A DNA stretch of 64,000 nt from an uncultured Draconibacterium sp. (GCF_913060805.1 NZ_CAJXTC010000019.1:1-64000); one strand, 5' to 3'; shown: positions 47,616 through 58,339, numbered from the stretch's first letter. Program-made: numbers and translations. Notes: generated by a model not told the origin, from the sequence alone.

Positions 47616-50600
47616 TTACTCTTTCCATTCCGGTAGACGTCCCGGAGTCCATGGAGCATTCATCTTGTTAAGTTCGGCTTCCAGTGCAGGAACTTCTTTT
47701 TCAACAATATTTTTCAATGCTTCCAAAACAGGTGGGAATTCAGCTTTCAGAATTTCGTAAGCCTGCTTTTCAGTAGTGGTGATTCCCGTTGTCGATCCCA
47801 TATGTGTATAAGTAATATTACTTAAGCGGTTGTTCAACGGTACCTGTGCAGGAGGAATTTCTTCCGAACTTGCGCGGGCAGGCACACCATCCATTCTAAA
47901 ATTGAGCTCTTCTAAAGCCACTCCAATTGCGCGGGCTTTATCCATTAACTCCTGGCTGGCTCCCGGAGTAGCATAAATGGCTTGTTTAATTTTCTCCACT
48001 TTTGCAGTAGTTTCGCTAATCATCCGGTTGGTTCCAACAACTGCCAATGCCAGTTTATTCACTTTCTCTGCAAACTCAACATTTTCGTTGTAGTCTTCGG
48101 CAGGAAGTTCGGTATTGTTCAATTTCTTGCAGATAAACTCAACCGGCTCAACTAAATCGGTCAACTCGCCTTCGTGCCATAATTTCAGGCCCACTTTGTA
48201 AGTACCGGGCATCACCATAATACCACGGCCGGCACTGGTTATCGGATCATATTTATCGCGAATACGGGCATTAGCCGTTGCCGCATAAGTCATGTTCCAG
48301 TTCACGCGATTTACGCCTTTTGAAGGAGCTTTTGTAAACTGATCGATTACATTTCCATCATTATCGTAAATGGTAAATATCAGGTGCGTTTTTTCCTGCT
48401 GACCTTCCAGTTGCAATTCGCGCCAGGTTGGTTGCGGAATTGGCTTCCCTTCTTTAAACAACTCTTTCTCTTCCTCTTTACGAAGTTGCCTTTGTGTTTT
48501 TGGCACCTCATTCAGGTAATAGGTAAAAGTTGCTCCGTATTCCGGATTTTTAGCTGTAAAATAAGTACTTCCCTGGTTACTTTTTCCGCTGGTTTGTGCA
48601 AACATTAATGCATCTTTTATCGGGAAAATTTCAGCTTCGGTATTTTCAATATCCTCTGAAATTTCGCGCAACGGACTGTAATCGTCGAGAATGTAGAAAC
48701 CGCGACCAAATGTTGCAGCGACAAGGTCGGTTTCGCGCTCCTGAATAGCAATGTCGAATACAGGAATAGTTGGCATTCCCGATTTCATTTGTACCCAGTT
48801 TTCGCCACCGTCAACAGTGAAAAAGATGCCAAACTCTGTTCCTACGAACAACAATTCAGGACGAACAAAATCCTGCATAATGGTATGAACCGATCCATTC
48901 TCAGGAAGATTCCCCGAAATGGAAGTCCATGTTTTTCCTTTGTCGGTACTTTTACAAACGTAAGGTTTAAAGTCGTCGCGTTTCAGGTTATCGAAAGTGG
49001 CATAAACCACATTCGCATCAAAACGGTCGGCGCAAATGTCGCTTACAATCGTCAGCTCCGGCACTCCCGGAAAGCTTTTTACCTGGCTCCAGTTTTCGCC
49101 ATCTTCAGTAACCGAAATAACACCGTCATCGGTTCCGGCATACAACAGGCCTTCCTGTAATTTCGATTCTTCGAGCGCCACAATAGTTCCCCACTGCGAT
49201 GTTGACACATCGCGAACCACAGCCTCGGCCGGCCAGTATTTACCCATAACCGGAATAGATGTGCGGTCGATTTGTGCAGTCAAATCATCGCTGATCACTT
49301 CCCAGGTATTACCGCGGTCGTCACTGCGGAAAACCTTGTTGGCCGCCATGTACAAACGCGTTTTATTATGCGGGCTGATAAACAATGGCGCATTCCAGTT
49401 CCATTTGTAGGTCAGTTCGCCCTTGCGTTCAATAGGTTTAATACTTAAACTCTCGCCACTTTTTTTATCGTAACGGTATACATTTCCGTACTGATACTCC
49501 GAGTAAACGATGTTTGGATTTCCGGGCTCGATAGCACCCCAAAAACCATCGCCACCCAGCGTTGGAAACCACTCGTCGTTGATCACACCGCTTCGGCTGG
49601 TTGTTTGCGACGGACCACCCATTGAGTTGTTGTCCTGTGTTCCGCCGTAAACGTTGTAAAACGGCTCAGCATCATCCAAGTAAACACGGTAAAACTGCGT
49701 AACCGGCAGGTTTTCTTTAAAATCGAAAGTTGTTCCGTTATCCCAGGTTTCGTAAATACCACCGTCGCCACCGATTATAAAATGATCGGTATCTGTCGGA
49801 TCGATCCAAATGGCATGGTCGTCAACGTGACGGCCCGGATTTGGAATACGGTTCCAGCTTTTGCCACCGTCGTCGGTAACAAACGAGTAAGTCTCTGTTG
49901 AATATACTTTATCGCGGTCTACCGGATCGCAAACAATTTCGTTGTAATACTGACCACTTGAATGGTGATCGCTCATTTTCGACCAGCTTTCGCCTTTATC
50001 TGTCGAGCGGAAAAAACCACCTTTATCTTCAGCCGCTTCCACGATCAGGTACACGTAATTCGGGTCAACCGGTGATACGTCAATTCCCATTCCGCCAATG
50101 TGTACAGATGGAAGTCCTTTCATGATTTTGCGCCAGTTTTCGCCACCGTCGGTACTTTTATATACTGCCGATTCAGGGCCACCACCAATTTTGGTGAACG
50201 AAGTTCTGCGGCGTTGCTCCGATGTTGCGTATAAAATGTCAGGATTTGAAGGGTCCATCACTACATTATTCACACCGGTGTTTTCGCTAATCTCCAGCAC
50301 TTTGTTCCAGGTTTCGCCACCATCGGTACTTTTGTACAGGCCACGCTCCTCGCCCGGTCCCCATGCAGAACCTTCTGCAGCAACAAAAATAACATCCGAG
50401 TTCCGTGGATCGATTACAATTCCACCAATCTGACGGCTTTCTTTCAAGCCCATGTTTTTAAACGATTTTCCACCGTCGAGCGATTTATAAACGCCATCGC
50501 CATAACCCAATGCACGCTGGTGGTTGTTCTCGCCTGTCCCAACCCAAACTACATTTGAGTTATTCGGATCGAGCACAACAACACTTGTTGAATACGAACC

Positions 50601-50888
50601 ATAATTATCGAAGATCGGTTTAAAAGTCGTTCCGTTGTTCGTGGTTTTCCACACGTTACCCGACGCAACAGCAACATAGTATTCGCTGTGGTTGTTTGGA
50701 TTTACAGCAAAATCAGCAATCCGGCCGCTTGCCCATGCCGGACCAATACTTCGCCATTTCAGGCCACTAACCAGCCCCGAATTCACAAAAGGCTTGGTTT
50801 CTTCTTTTTTCTCCTCTTCGTTCTTTTTCGAAAAGGCCACTGTTGAAATTAAAAATACAGCAGTTAAAACTAATGCGAGTTTTTTCAT
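47616..50888 (-). CDS. Secreted BNR/sortilin-type beta-propeller protein
   Basis: 1090 residues with a signal peptide (LALVLTAVFLISTVAFS). Repeated BNR-box motifs run through the first 750 residues (V-Y-K-S-x-D-G-G-x-S/T-W; for example GLYKSTDGGETW and VYKSTDGGENW), forming one or two VPS10/sortilin-like beta-propellers. The C-terminal 300 residues contain a beta-sandwich region and helices. Such proteins are often annotated as glycosyl hydrolases, but no catalytic residues are evident. Role in the periplasm or outside is unknown. Single gene with its own terminator. Confidence 0.85.
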   Translation of the reverse strand: MKKLALVLTAVFLISTVAFSKKNEEEKKEETKPFVNSGLVSGLKWRSIGPAWASGRIADFAVNPNNHSEYYVAVASGNVWKTTNNGTTFKPIFDNYGSYSTSVVVLDPNNSNVVWVGTGENNHQRALGYGDGVYKSLDGGKSFKNMGLKESRQIGGIVIDPRNSDVIFVAAEGSAWGPGEERGLYKSTDGGETWNKVLEISENTGVNNVVMDPSNPDILYATSEQRRRTSFTKIGGGPESAVYKSTDGGENWRKIMKGLPSVHIGGMGIDVSPVDPNYVYLIVEAAEDKGGFFRSTDKGESWSKMSDHHSSGQYYNEIVCDPVDRDKVYSTETYSFVTDDGGKSWNRIPNPGRHVDDHAIWIDPTDTDHFIIGGDGGIYETWDNGTTFDFKENLPVTQFYRVYLDDAEPFYNVYGGTQDNNSMGGPSQTTSRSGVINDEWFPTLGGDGFWGAIEPGNPNIVYSEYQYGNVYRYDKKSGESLSIKPIERKGELTYKWNWNAPLFISPHNKTRLYMAANKVFRSDDRGNTWEVISDDLTAQIDRTSIPVMGKYWPAEAVVRDVSTSQWGTIVALEESKLQEGLLYAGTDDGVISVTEDGENWSQVKSFPGVPELTIVSDICADRFDANVVYATFDNLKRDDFKPYVCKSTDKGKTWTSISGNLPENGSVHTIMQDFVRPELLFVGTEFGIFFTVDGGENWVQMKSGMPTIPVFDIAIQERETDLVAATFGRGFYILDDYSPLREISEDIENTEAEIFPIKDALMFAQTSGKSNQGSTYFTAKNPEYGATFTYYLNEVPKTQRQLRKEEEKELFKEGKPIPQPTWRELQLEGQQEKTHLIFTIYDNDGNVIDQFTKAPSKGVNRVNWNMTYAATANARIRDKYDPITSAGRGIMVMPGTYKVGLKLWHEGELTDLVEPVEFICKKLNNTELPAEDYNENVEFAEKVNKLALAVVGTNRMISETTAKVEKIKQAIYATPGASQELMDKARAIGVALEELNFRMDGVPARASSEEIPPAQVPLNNRLSNITYTHMGSTTGITTTEKQAYEILKAEFPPVLEALKNIVEKEVPALEAELNKMNAPWTPGRLPEWKE

Positions 50889-51091
50889 AGAATATTTATT
50901 TGAATTATGATATCATCAGTACGAAACGATTGGTGAATAATACGCGTGAACCATTTATCTTAAGCTCAATTTGCGCATAAACCTTAGGTTTAGTTTTTCG
51001 GTTGATGAAAATAATAAATATTACTTTGCTGAAAAAAGATTTATGTCACTAAGACATACTTCAACATTTTTGGACAAGAAGAATCGGGAGA

Positions 51092-52696
51092 TTAGCGACC
51101 AATTTTGTTTTTATTATTATCCAACTCGATGGAAATACTATTTGCTTCCTCAATAATACTTTCCGGATAATCATTAATCTCAAGGATGCGGATCGCATTT
51201 CTTGTTTTCAGTTTCCCGTCCTTTATCCGATAGTCAAAATCCACCGTTTTATGATTGACGTTTTCGCTAAAATGGAACAAAGCATATTCTTCATGAAGCA
51301 AATCGGCCAGTTCAATATCGTGGGTAGAAACCAGAACAATATTTTCACCTCCGGCCAGTGACGAAAGTACCGCTTTACCTGCCGAAATCCTCTCAATAGT
51401 ATTGGTTCCCTTAAAGATTTCGTCGAGCAAAAATAAGTTCGGAACGTTTTCTTTTCCGGCTTCCAACATTGTTTTTATCGTTAAAACCTCTTCGAAATAG
51501 TAGCTTTTATCATTTAGCAAATCATCGCTAATTCTGATGGCTGAAAACACCCTCATTCGTGGCATTTCGATATCCGCAGCAAAACAAGTATTTAAGGTTA
51601 ATCCACTTATAACATTAATGCCAACTGTTCGAATAAAAGTTGTTTTGCCCGACATATTTGACCCGGTGAGCAAAACGGATTTCCGGTCGATATTGATGTC
51701 GTTCTCTACACAATCAGGCAACAAAGGATGATATAAATGTTTTGCCTGTAGTTTTTTGGCCGGCGAACCAATTTTAGGAATACAGTATTTTCGTGCGCCT
51801 TTTCGCAGTAATGCAACGGACAACAGCACATCAATCTTCCCAACAAAGCTGAACACGTCATCCATTTCCTTGCGCATGGAATCGAGCCGTTTTAATACAC
51901 CAAACAAAAAAAGTGGCTCAATCAGAAACAGTATTTTGAACAGTTCTATAATACCAGCAACCAAAGCCGCCATATCATTATCCATTTTGGCTTCCAGCCT
52001 GAAAAACGACAGCCTTCTTTTTATGCCAGAAATGGCTTTAAGTGATTTTTCAAGCTCATTATTTTGTGCGGCAATTTGCTTATCTTTATGTAACTCGGTT
52101 GCCACTTTTGTTAAGCGCAGCAATTGAGGTATTGAACCTAAATACTGGTACAAGTTTTTCTTATTCCAAAAGTGGATCATCATATTAATAATGAAAATCC
52201 CGAAAAGGAAGAATATGATTTGTTGAGATACCGGAATTAAAAGCACTGAAACCAAACTCAGCACCGATAAAATCCTGGTTACGAAAAACCATTTGGGCGC
52301 TTTTTGGTGTTCCTCCTGAAAAAGCGTGCTGATATAGTAAGCATCTGTACTTTTCAACTCCTCCAATTGAAGTTGAACTGCTGTTCTGAAATCGGAATCG
52401 TTCAGAAAATGATCAATCAGTGTTTCATCCGAATCACTATTCGATTTTGGGATTGTTCGAAGTGTTTGATACAAAAACTGCTGCCCAACTTTTGAATGAG
52501 TTCGATCGAGGAACATGAACAACTCATTAAAGTCAAGATCGTTGCATGTTTTATCTGAAAGTGTTTGAAAAGCGTTCGAATTATCTTTTGCCTTGAAATA
52601 CCGTTCAATTAAATCAAAATGAAATGAGTCGTCTTTGACTTTACCAAAAGTCTGTTGCAACTCTTCCCGTTTCTTCTTTTTTCGATTTAATATCAC
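51092..52696 (-). CDS. Membrane-associated MutS-like ATPase
   Basis: 534 residues. Two hydrophobic helices near residues 145-185 (LSVLSLVSVLLIPVSQQIIF and a second) are absent from true MutS. The C-terminal domain is a MutS domain V ATPase: Walker A G-S-N-M-S-G-K-T, Walker B N-L-F-L-L-D-E-I-F-K-G-T-N, and S-T-H-D. It lacks the mismatch-binding N-terminal domain, so it is unlikely to do classical mismatch repair. Lies 55 bases after the LytTR gene and could be the end of that transcript. Function unknown. Confidence 0.88.
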   Translation of the reverse strand: MILNRKKKKREELQQTFGKVKDDSFHFDLIERYFKAKDNSNAFQTLSDKTCNDLDFNELFMFLDRTHSKVGQQFLYQTLRTIPKSNSDSDETLIDHFLNDSDFRTAVQLQLEELKSTDAYYISTLFQEEHQKAPKWFFVTRILSVLSLVSVLLIPVSQQIIFFLFGIFIINMMIHFWNKKNLYQYLGSIPQLLRLTKVATELHKDKQIAAQNNELEKSLKAISGIKRRLSFFRLEAKMDNDMAALVAGIIELFKILFLIEPLFLFGVLKRLDSMRKEMDDVFSFVGKIDVLLSVALLRKGARKYCIPKIGSPAKKLQAKHLYHPLLPDCVENDINIDRKSVLLTGSNMSGKTTFIRTVGINVISGLTLNTCFAADIEMPRMRVFSAIRISDDLLNDKSYYFEEVLTIKTMLEAGKENVPNLFLLDEIFKGTNTIERISAGKAVLSSLAGGENIVLVSTHDIELADLLHEEYALFHFSENVNHKTVDFDYRIKDGKLKTRNAIRILEINDYPESIIEEANSISIELDNNKNKIGR

Positions 52697-52751
52697 AAGG
52701 CTTGCTAATTGAGGTCTACATAGTTCTTTCGAAAATATCTTTTGTGAAACG

Positions 52752-53501
52752 TTAGAAATTCAGCACACCCTTCAGGTTTTTATAACCTGTTTTGCTGACT
52801 TTCAATTTTGTTTTGTCGTGCAGAATAACAATGTACGATTCCTTCTCGTATTGCTGAATTTCCTCGATCTCGTCGACCTTTACAATGTAGCTGCGGTGAA
52901 TACGCACAAAGTTTTTCGGATTCAAGGCATTCTCGAAATACTTCATGGTTTTTTGTTTCATCCAGCGGCCTTCCGTAGTGTAAATCATTACATAATCGTC
53001 CATAGATTCGATGTAACGCACAGCGTCAACCGGGGCGATATGAATTTTATGACGGTCCTTCACCACCACACGGTCGAGGTATTCATCTTTTGGAAAATCA
53101 CTTACTTTCTCAGCCACATCCGACTCTTTTCCTTCGGTTTGAATGCGTTCCAGAACTTTCTGAATGGCCTCATCCAAACGATCTTTCGAGTAAGGTTTTA
53201 GCAGGTAATCGGCTGCGTTATAGTCAAAAGCTTTTAAAGCGTATTGGTCGTAAGCCGTTGCAAAAATTATCTGCGGTTTGTGTTCGAGTAACTCCAACAG
53301 CTCAAAACCGGTGATCTTTGGCATTTGAATATCGAGAAAAACCAGGTCAGGTTTTAAGTCGTTGATTTGTTTTACGCCCTCGAAACCGTTTTCGCATTCG
53401 GCAATCAGTTCAATCGCTTCGTTATCGGCCAGAAACGACTTCATCAGGTTACGAGCCAGTTCTTCGTCTTCAACTATAATTGTGCGCAATTTTTCAGTCA
53501 T
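52752..53501 (-). CDS. LytTR-type response regulator
   Basis: 249 residues. Receiver domain with acidic E-D-E-E (11-14) and phospho-acceptor D57 in V-F-L-D-I-Q-M-P; K-P near 103. The C-terminal LytTR DNA-binding domain (about 145-249) has I-H-R-S-Y-I-V-K. Lies 3 bases after the LytS-like kinase, its partner. Confidence 0.95.
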   Translation of the reverse strand: MTEKLRTIIVEDEELARNLMKSFLADNEAIELIAECENGFEGVKQINDLKPDLVFLDIQMPKITGFELLELLEHKPQIIFATAYDQYALKAFDYNAADYLLKPYSKDRLDEAIQKVLERIQTEGKESDVAEKVSDFPKDEYLDRVVVKDRHKIHIAPVDAVRYIESMDDYVMIYTTEGRWMKQKTMKYFENALNPKNFVRIHRSYIVKVDEIEEIQQYEKESYIVILHDKTKLKVSKTGYKNLKGVLNF

Positions 53502-53504
53502 GGT

Positions 53505-54554
53505 TTACAAATTTTGAGGAATGGTTAAAGTTACGGTAAATTCGTTTTGATTGTCTTGAATTTTCAGCAAATGCGGGTTTCCGTAGATCACCTGCAGGCG
53601 GTCGCGAATATTTCGCAATCCGATTCCTTCGCCCTTTTTGCTCAATACATCTTTATCGTAGGTGTTACTAATGGTCACCACCAGCTTATCATTATCGCAA
53701 GTACAGTGAGTAATTACATCAATGGTTTCAGTAGCTTCATACACGCCGTATTTTATGGCATTTTCGTAAAGCGGCTGAAGTATCATATTCGGGATTTCAG
53801 CCTTTAAACAGCTTTCTTCCACGGCAAAAACCGGGTTCAGCTTTTTCCCAAAACGTACCTTTTCAATCTTCAGGTACAGTTTATTATTATCGATTTCCTG
53901 CTGAACCGTCACTTTTTCGCTTTGGTCGTGTTTTAGCGAATAACGCATCAGCTGCGACAGGTTGATCACCATTTCCTGAGCTTTGCCCGGGTCGGTCATT
54001 GTTAACGACGAAATGCTGTTCAAACTATTGAAAAGAAAGTGCGGATTGATCTGCGATTTTAAAGCATGCAACTCGGCCTCTTTTACCAGTGCTTTCAGCT
54101 TTGTTTCATTCTTAGTCTTTTCTTTAAACGCCAGGTAATAATTTACCGCATAAAAGAATGCCACATTAAAAGTATAAAGCAAGTACCCGTTATACAGGCC
54201 CGTAAATAAGTAATTGTTTTCTTCCTCTAATTGACTCGGATCAATGAGTTTGGCGATTACAGTACCGATATATAACCAGATTAAAACGATTATGGTAGCT
54301 GCAATTACATGGGCCAGAATTACACGCCCGATACTGTTATCTTCGAGGGTACTGAATTTGATGACGTACCAAATGGCAACTCCTAAAAATCCAAAAAGGA
54401 TAACATTGGCAAAGCGGTCGGTCAATGCGGTTAAGAAATCAGTTTCTCCTACCGATACAACTACCAAAACCAGTACAGCTGCCAGAACCAGCCAGAAAGC
54501 AATATACGTAATGGCCAGCCGCGGAGTTTTTATAAAGGGATGCCTAAAATCCAT
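53505..54554 (-). CDS. LytS-like sensor histidine kinase
   Basis: 349 residues with four or five membrane helices in the first 140 residues. The His_kinase domain has H172 in S-Q-I-N-P-H-F-L-F-N-S-L-N-S. The ATP-binding region has I-L-Q-P-L-Y-E-N-A-I-K-Y-G and G-E-G-I-G-L-R-N. Placed between a LiaF-like protein (1 base gap) and the LytTR regulator, so it belongs to a three-component envelope-sensing set. Confidence 0.95.
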   Translation of the reverse strand: MDFRHPFIKTPRLAITYIAFWLVLAAVLVLVVVSVGETDFLTALTDRFANVILFGFLGVAIWYVIKFSTLEDNSIGRVILAHVIAATIIVLIWLYIGTVIAKLIDPSQLEEENNYLFTGLYNGYLLYTFNVAFFYAVNYYLAFKEKTKNETKLKALVKEAELHALKSQINPHFLFNSLNSISSLTMTDPGKAQEMVINLSQLMRYSLKHDQSEKVTVQQEIDNNKLYLKIEKVRFGKKLNPVFAVEESCLKAEIPNMILQPLYENAIKYGVYEATETIDVITHCTCDNDKLVVTISNTYDKDVLSKKGEGIGLRNIRDRLQVIYGNPHLLKIQDNQNEFTVTLTIPQNL

Positions 54555-54555
54555 T

Positions 54556-55278
54556 TTACAGGTATTTGATCTCTACGCCGCCAAAGGCAGCAAAACCTTT
54601 TATCACCAGCGTTTTCGATGGATCGGGAACAATTTGATTTAGCGAAGCACCGCGTTTATCGGTATAACCGCCAAATATTGCTGTTACTTCATTTTTTACT
54701 GTCCAGTCGGGTGGCACTTTAAAACCACAACCGCCAAATAAAGCGAGTGTATCGATAACTGCGCCATTGGCCGAAAGTTTTGCCTGACGCAAGTCATATT
54801 CCGTTCCGCCAAATATAGAGGTGGTTTTTCCACCCATAAAATTCTGAGAATTTACGTACACTTCGCGGCCTCCAAAAATCACAAAGTCATCGAAATAGTC
54901 CTGCCCTTTTTGTTCTCCCGGATTAAAATTGGGTCCTTCAAAAGGGGTTTGTTTTCTGCTATGTGTTACCAGAATAGCTACACCGATACCGATAATTAAT
55001 ACCGGCCAACCAATTCGTCGTAATTCATAAGGAATGTGTGCGACCTCGGGAATCAGAAAGAATCCTCCGATTACAATTAAAACTGTTCCTGTGGTTTTGT
55101 TCCCTCCGATTATGGAGAAGACCCCAATTCCGATGAGTAACATTTGCCACGAGATCAGAATATCGTTCCAAAATGATGGAATAAGATCGAGGCGCTCGAA
55201 AATCCACAGTGCACCTACCACAATTAGAAATAAGCCCAAAAAGGCTCTTCTGTTTGTATTCTCCGGTTTATTATCCAT
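54556..55278 (-). CDS. LiaF-like membrane protein
   Basis: 240 residues. Three or four helices of the LiaF transmembrane type (FLGLFLIVVGALWIFERL ... LIVIGGFFLIP) are followed by a beta-helical LiaF C-terminal domain with repeated F-G-G motifs (VIFGGREV, IFGGTEY, LFGGCGF, IFGGYTD, AFGGVEI). In Firmicutes, LiaF restrains the LiaRS response to cell-wall damage; by analogy it may modulate the adjacent kinase. Confidence 0.88.
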   Translation of the reverse strand: MDNKPENTNRRAFLGLFLIVVGALWIFERLDLIPSFWNDILISWQMLLIGIGVFSIIGGNKTTGTVLIVIGGFFLIPEVAHIPYELRRIGWPVLIIGIGVAILVTHSRKQTPFEGPNFNPGEQKGQDYFDDFVIFGGREVYVNSQNFMGGKTTSIFGGTEYDLRQAKLSANGAVIDTLALFGGCGFKVPPDWTVKNEVTAIFGGYTDKRGASLNQIVPDPSKTLVIKGFAAFGGVEIKYL

Positions 55279-55367
55279 GATAAAAGTTTTAACTGTCCTA
55301 AAATATTGATTATCCTCTAAACACTGTCCATTTTTTTAGCGGATTTCATCTCTTCCTCTGTTACGCG

Positions 55368-55757
55368 CTAAAACAAACGCGCGATTAAACCAATCCCCAA
55401 AGCAATTAAAATTACCGGGAAAAGAAATACAATTGTCGCTCCTGAAAAGAAAATCAGTTTGGGCAACAAAAATAATCCTCCAATAATCAGCAGTACCAAA
55501 CCGCCCGAACGTTTACCGGCCATTAATACTGCTCCGATAATGATAAGAATAACAGGCCATGAAAAGACAAAATGCCCAACGCCATGAAAAGCACTCCTTA
55601 TAGGACTAAAAATAGCGTGAAAGTTTAAAAACGGGAAATCAAAAAAGAAACCGGTTTGTTTTAGTATCCATACCAAACCAATACCGATTAACACTAAAGC
55701 CAATACTTCTTTTGAGTTTTCTTTCTTCTGCGTTCTTTCCTGTGGCACTTTTTCCAT
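55368..55757 (-). CDS. DUF5668-type small membrane protein
   Basis: 129 residues. Repeated G-x-G-L-x-W-I-L and L-I-I-G-G-L-F-L-L-P-K-L motifs like the membrane half of the adjacent LiaF-like protein, without its C-terminal domain. Lies 89 bases upstream of that gene in the same direction, probably the first gene of the LiaF/LytS/LytR transcript. Confidence 0.8.
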   Translation of the reverse strand: MEKVPQERTQKKENSKEVLALVLIGIGLVWILKQTGFFFDFPFLNFHAIFSPIRSAFHGVGHFVFSWPVILIIIGAVLMAGKRSGGLVLLIIGGLFLLPKLIFFSGATIVFLFPVILIALGIGLIARLF

Positions 55758-55782
55758 GATACTGTTTTTTGCATTTACACAT

Positions 55783-55810
55783 CAAATGTAAAAATCGCAA
55801 GCCGGGCAAA
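55783..55810 (-). promoter_or_regulatory. Candidate promoter of the LiaF/LytS/LytR transcript
   Basis: On the minus strand TTTG (55807-55810) and TACATTTG (55783-55790). The -7 box matches TAnnTTTG; the 16-base spacing is shorter than usual. 26 bases before the start codon. Confidence 0.4.
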
Positions 55811-56484
55811 CAGTTTACATTCGGTTAACAAAGGTTATGAATCGGTAAATGGGTATATGTTGGTATTAACGGAAACGAGACTTTGCCGGGAGTTTGCTGC
55901 TGAAATACTATCTCGAAGTTTAAAACACTCGTGATTGCCGGGAATTACCAACAGAAATGGAAGTGGGGAATGTTGACAACATTTCATTGAAATTATCAGC
56001 ATATGAGGCGCATAGAACGACCGTTCTTTGAATAGCTAATTGATTGCGCCTTTGACATTTTTTTCATAACCTCGGGTTTCACCCAAGGTTAATCATATTT
56101 TATCCCTTCGGGATTTGGAGCAGAATTATAACGTTAAGACGAGCTAACTGAACAGCGACGTTTGAATCCAAAGCTTTTTATGGCGCTGAAAGCGTCGAAA
56201 GTGAATAACCCGGTGCGTAGCGCCGGGATGAAACCGAAGGAAAATCGTCCGGCGAAAGAAGTCGATCGAAGCCAAGTGGTTTTTCCGGACGAAATTTAAA
56301 TGGCAATACTCATAAGAATTTGGAGGACGTTCATAAAAAACATTCATGATTTATAGAATCATCAAAAGGAATGAAAGGATATCAATATTGTTTCACCCAA
56401 AGATATAGAATCTGTTTTGCGTGCTTTGCGAAAACTTAGTGATCTCTGCGTGAACTTTTTTGTATTGATCAAAGTGACTTTCAT
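55811..56484. other. Long intergenic region, dispersed repeat material
   Basis: No credible gene. It contains a 15-bp palindrome AATGTTGACAACATT (55969-55983), TATCCCTTCGGGAT, and a block AACCCGGTGCGTAGCGCCGG (about 56198) with neighbouring words typical of recurrent Bacteroidota intergenic repeats. Short open frames within it, such as 56144-56347 on the minus strand, have no coding character. Confidence 0.5.
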
Positions 56485-56520
56485 AAAAAAAGGTTGTTCC
56501 CGATACGAAAACAACCTTTT
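56485..56520 (-). terminator. Intrinsic terminator of glnS
   Basis: AAAGGTTGTT / AACAACCTTT stem with a T-run on the minus-strand 3' side, immediately after the glnS stop. Confidence 0.9.
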
Positions 56521-56525
56521 GGCTT

Positions 56526-58229
56526 TTATTTTTTTTGTGCTTTTGCCCACGAATCACGCAAGGGAACCGTTCGGTTAAACACCGGTAGTTCGGGCGTTGA
56601 ATCCGGATCCAGGTTAAAATACCCGGTTCGCTCAAACTGAAAATGATCAAGCGCTTTGGCCGTTTTTACAAATGGCTCCAGGTAACAGTTATCCAGTACT
56701 TTTAACGAGTCTGGATTCATAAACTCTTTAAAGTCTACATCCTTGTGTGCATCCGGCTCTTCATCGGTAAACAAACGATCGTACAGGCGCACTTCTGATT
56801 TAACAGCATGTTTTGCCGACAACCAGTGTACCACACCTTTTACTTTTCGGCCATCAGAAGATTTTCCTCCTTTTGACTCCGGATCGTAAGTACAATGCAG
56901 CTCAACAATTTTACCGTTTTCGTCTTTAATAACTTCGTTACATTTTATCAGGTAACCGTAACGTAAACGAACCTCGCGGTCGGGCCCCAAACGGAAGAAC
57001 TTACGTGGCGGATCTTCCATAAAGTCGCTTTGCTCGATGTAAACCTCGCGCGAGAATGGTACATCTCTACGCCCCATCGACTCATCTTCAGGGTTGTTTA
57101 CGGCACTTAATATTTCTTCTTTATCCTCAGGATAATTGGTAATTACCACTTTTAGCGGATCGAGCACGCCCATTACACGTTGTGCAATTTTGTTCAGGTG
57201 ATCGCGCACGCTGAATTCCAGCAATGACACATCGGTCATTCCATCTACTTTGGTTACGCCAATTTTATCCGAGAAATTACGGATCGATTCAGGCGTGTAA
57301 CCACGTCGGCGTAAACCCGAAATAGTTGGCATCCGCGGATCATCCCAACCACGAACGTGATTGTCTTTCACCAATTCGAGCAATTTACGCTTACTCATTA
57401 CGGTGTATGTAAGATTTAAACGCGAAAACTCGATCTGGCGCGGACGGTAATCCGAATCCATCAATTGCGTAATAAACCAATCGTATAACGGACGGTGCAC
57501 CTCAAACTCCAGCGTACAAATGGAATGTGTAATTCCTTCCCAGTAGTCGCACTGACCATGGGCAAAATCATACATCGGATACACACACCAGCTATTTCCA
57601 GTGCGGTGATGTTCGGCTTTCATAATCCGGTAAATAATCGGATCGCGCATGTGCATATTCGGCGATGCCATATCTATTTTTGCACGCAGCACTTTTTCTC
57701 CCTCGTTAAATTCGCCCATAGTCATTCGCTCAAACAAATCGAGGTTGGTTTGTACCGAACGATTTCTGAACGGACTTTCAGTACCGGGTTTTTGCGGCGT
57801 TCCTTTTTGCTCGCTTATGGTTTCAGCATTCTGATCGTCGACATAAGCTTTGCCTTCTTCAATCAACTTAACGGCAAAAGCATGTAGTTTTGGGAAATTA
57901 TCGGACGCGTAAAACAAACGATCCTCCCAGTCGAAACCAAGCCAACGCACATCTTCCATAATCGATTCAACATATTCTGTCTCCTCTTTTGATGGGTTTG
58001 TATCGTCGAAACGAAGGTTTGTTTTACCACCATATTTTTGTGCCAATCCGAAATTTAAACAGATTGATTTAGCGTGTCCAATGTGCAAATAACCATTTGG
58101 CTCGGGGGGAAAGCGTGTATGCACACGTTTATCATTTTTTCCTGCGGCCAAATCGGCGTCGATTTGTGCATGAATGAAGTTAGCCTTTTTCGGCGCTTCA
58201 GCATTTGTGTTGGTATTTTTTTCTGCCAT
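56526..58229 (-). CDS. glnS: Glutaminyl-tRNA synthetase
   Basis: Charges tRNA-Gln directly. 567 residues. The class I HIGH motif is Y-L-H-I-G-H-A-K-S (about 47-55), the KMSKS-like motif is V-M-S-K-R-K (about 275), and two beta-barrel anticodon-binding domains make up the C-terminal half. The N-terminal 15 residues are an Asn/Thr/Lys-rich extension. Single gene with its own terminator, divergent from folB. Confidence 0.98.
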   Translation of the reverse strand: MAEKNTNTNAEAPKKANFIHAQIDADLAAGKNDKRVHTRFPPEPNGYLHIGHAKSICLNFGLAQKYGGKTNLRFDDTNPSKEETEYVESIMEDVRWLGFDWEDRLFYASDNFPKLHAFAVKLIEEGKAYVDDQNAETISEQKGTPQKPGTESPFRNRSVQTNLDLFERMTMGEFNEGEKVLRAKIDMASPNMHMRDPIIYRIMKAEHHRTGNSWCVYPMYDFAHGQCDYWEGITHSICTLEFEVHRPLYDWFITQLMDSDYRPRQIEFSRLNLTYTVMSKRKLLELVKDNHVRGWDDPRMPTISGLRRRGYTPESIRNFSDKIGVTKVDGMTDVSLLEFSVRDHLNKIAQRVMGVLDPLKVVITNYPEDKEEILSAVNNPEDESMGRRDVPFSREVYIEQSDFMEDPPRKFFRLGPDREVRLRYGYLIKCNEVIKDENGKIVELHCTYDPESKGGKSSDGRKVKGVVHWLSAKHAVKSEVRLYDRLFTDEEPDAHKDVDFKEFMNPDSLKVLDNCYLEPFVKTAKALDHFQFERTGYFNLDPDSTPELPVFNRTVPLRDSWAKAQKK

Positions 58230-58339
58230 TTTCTTGAATTATCCCCTATTGAATAAGACCACAAAATTAAAAAATGATTTGTGAGTACACTTAACACCTG
58301 TTCAAATTATTACTTTTGTTGCAATAATATTAATTCGGA

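Noticed and set aside
47616..50888. Annotating the BNR protein as a sialidase or glycosidase
   Set aside because: Only propeller repeats are seen; no catalytic signature supports an enzyme call.
51092..52696. Calling this gene mutS
   Set aside because: Mismatch-binding domain is missing and membrane helices are present, so only the ATPase domain is shared.
56144..56347. 67-codon minus-strand frame
   Set aside because: Composition and words match intergenic repeat sequence; no start signal.
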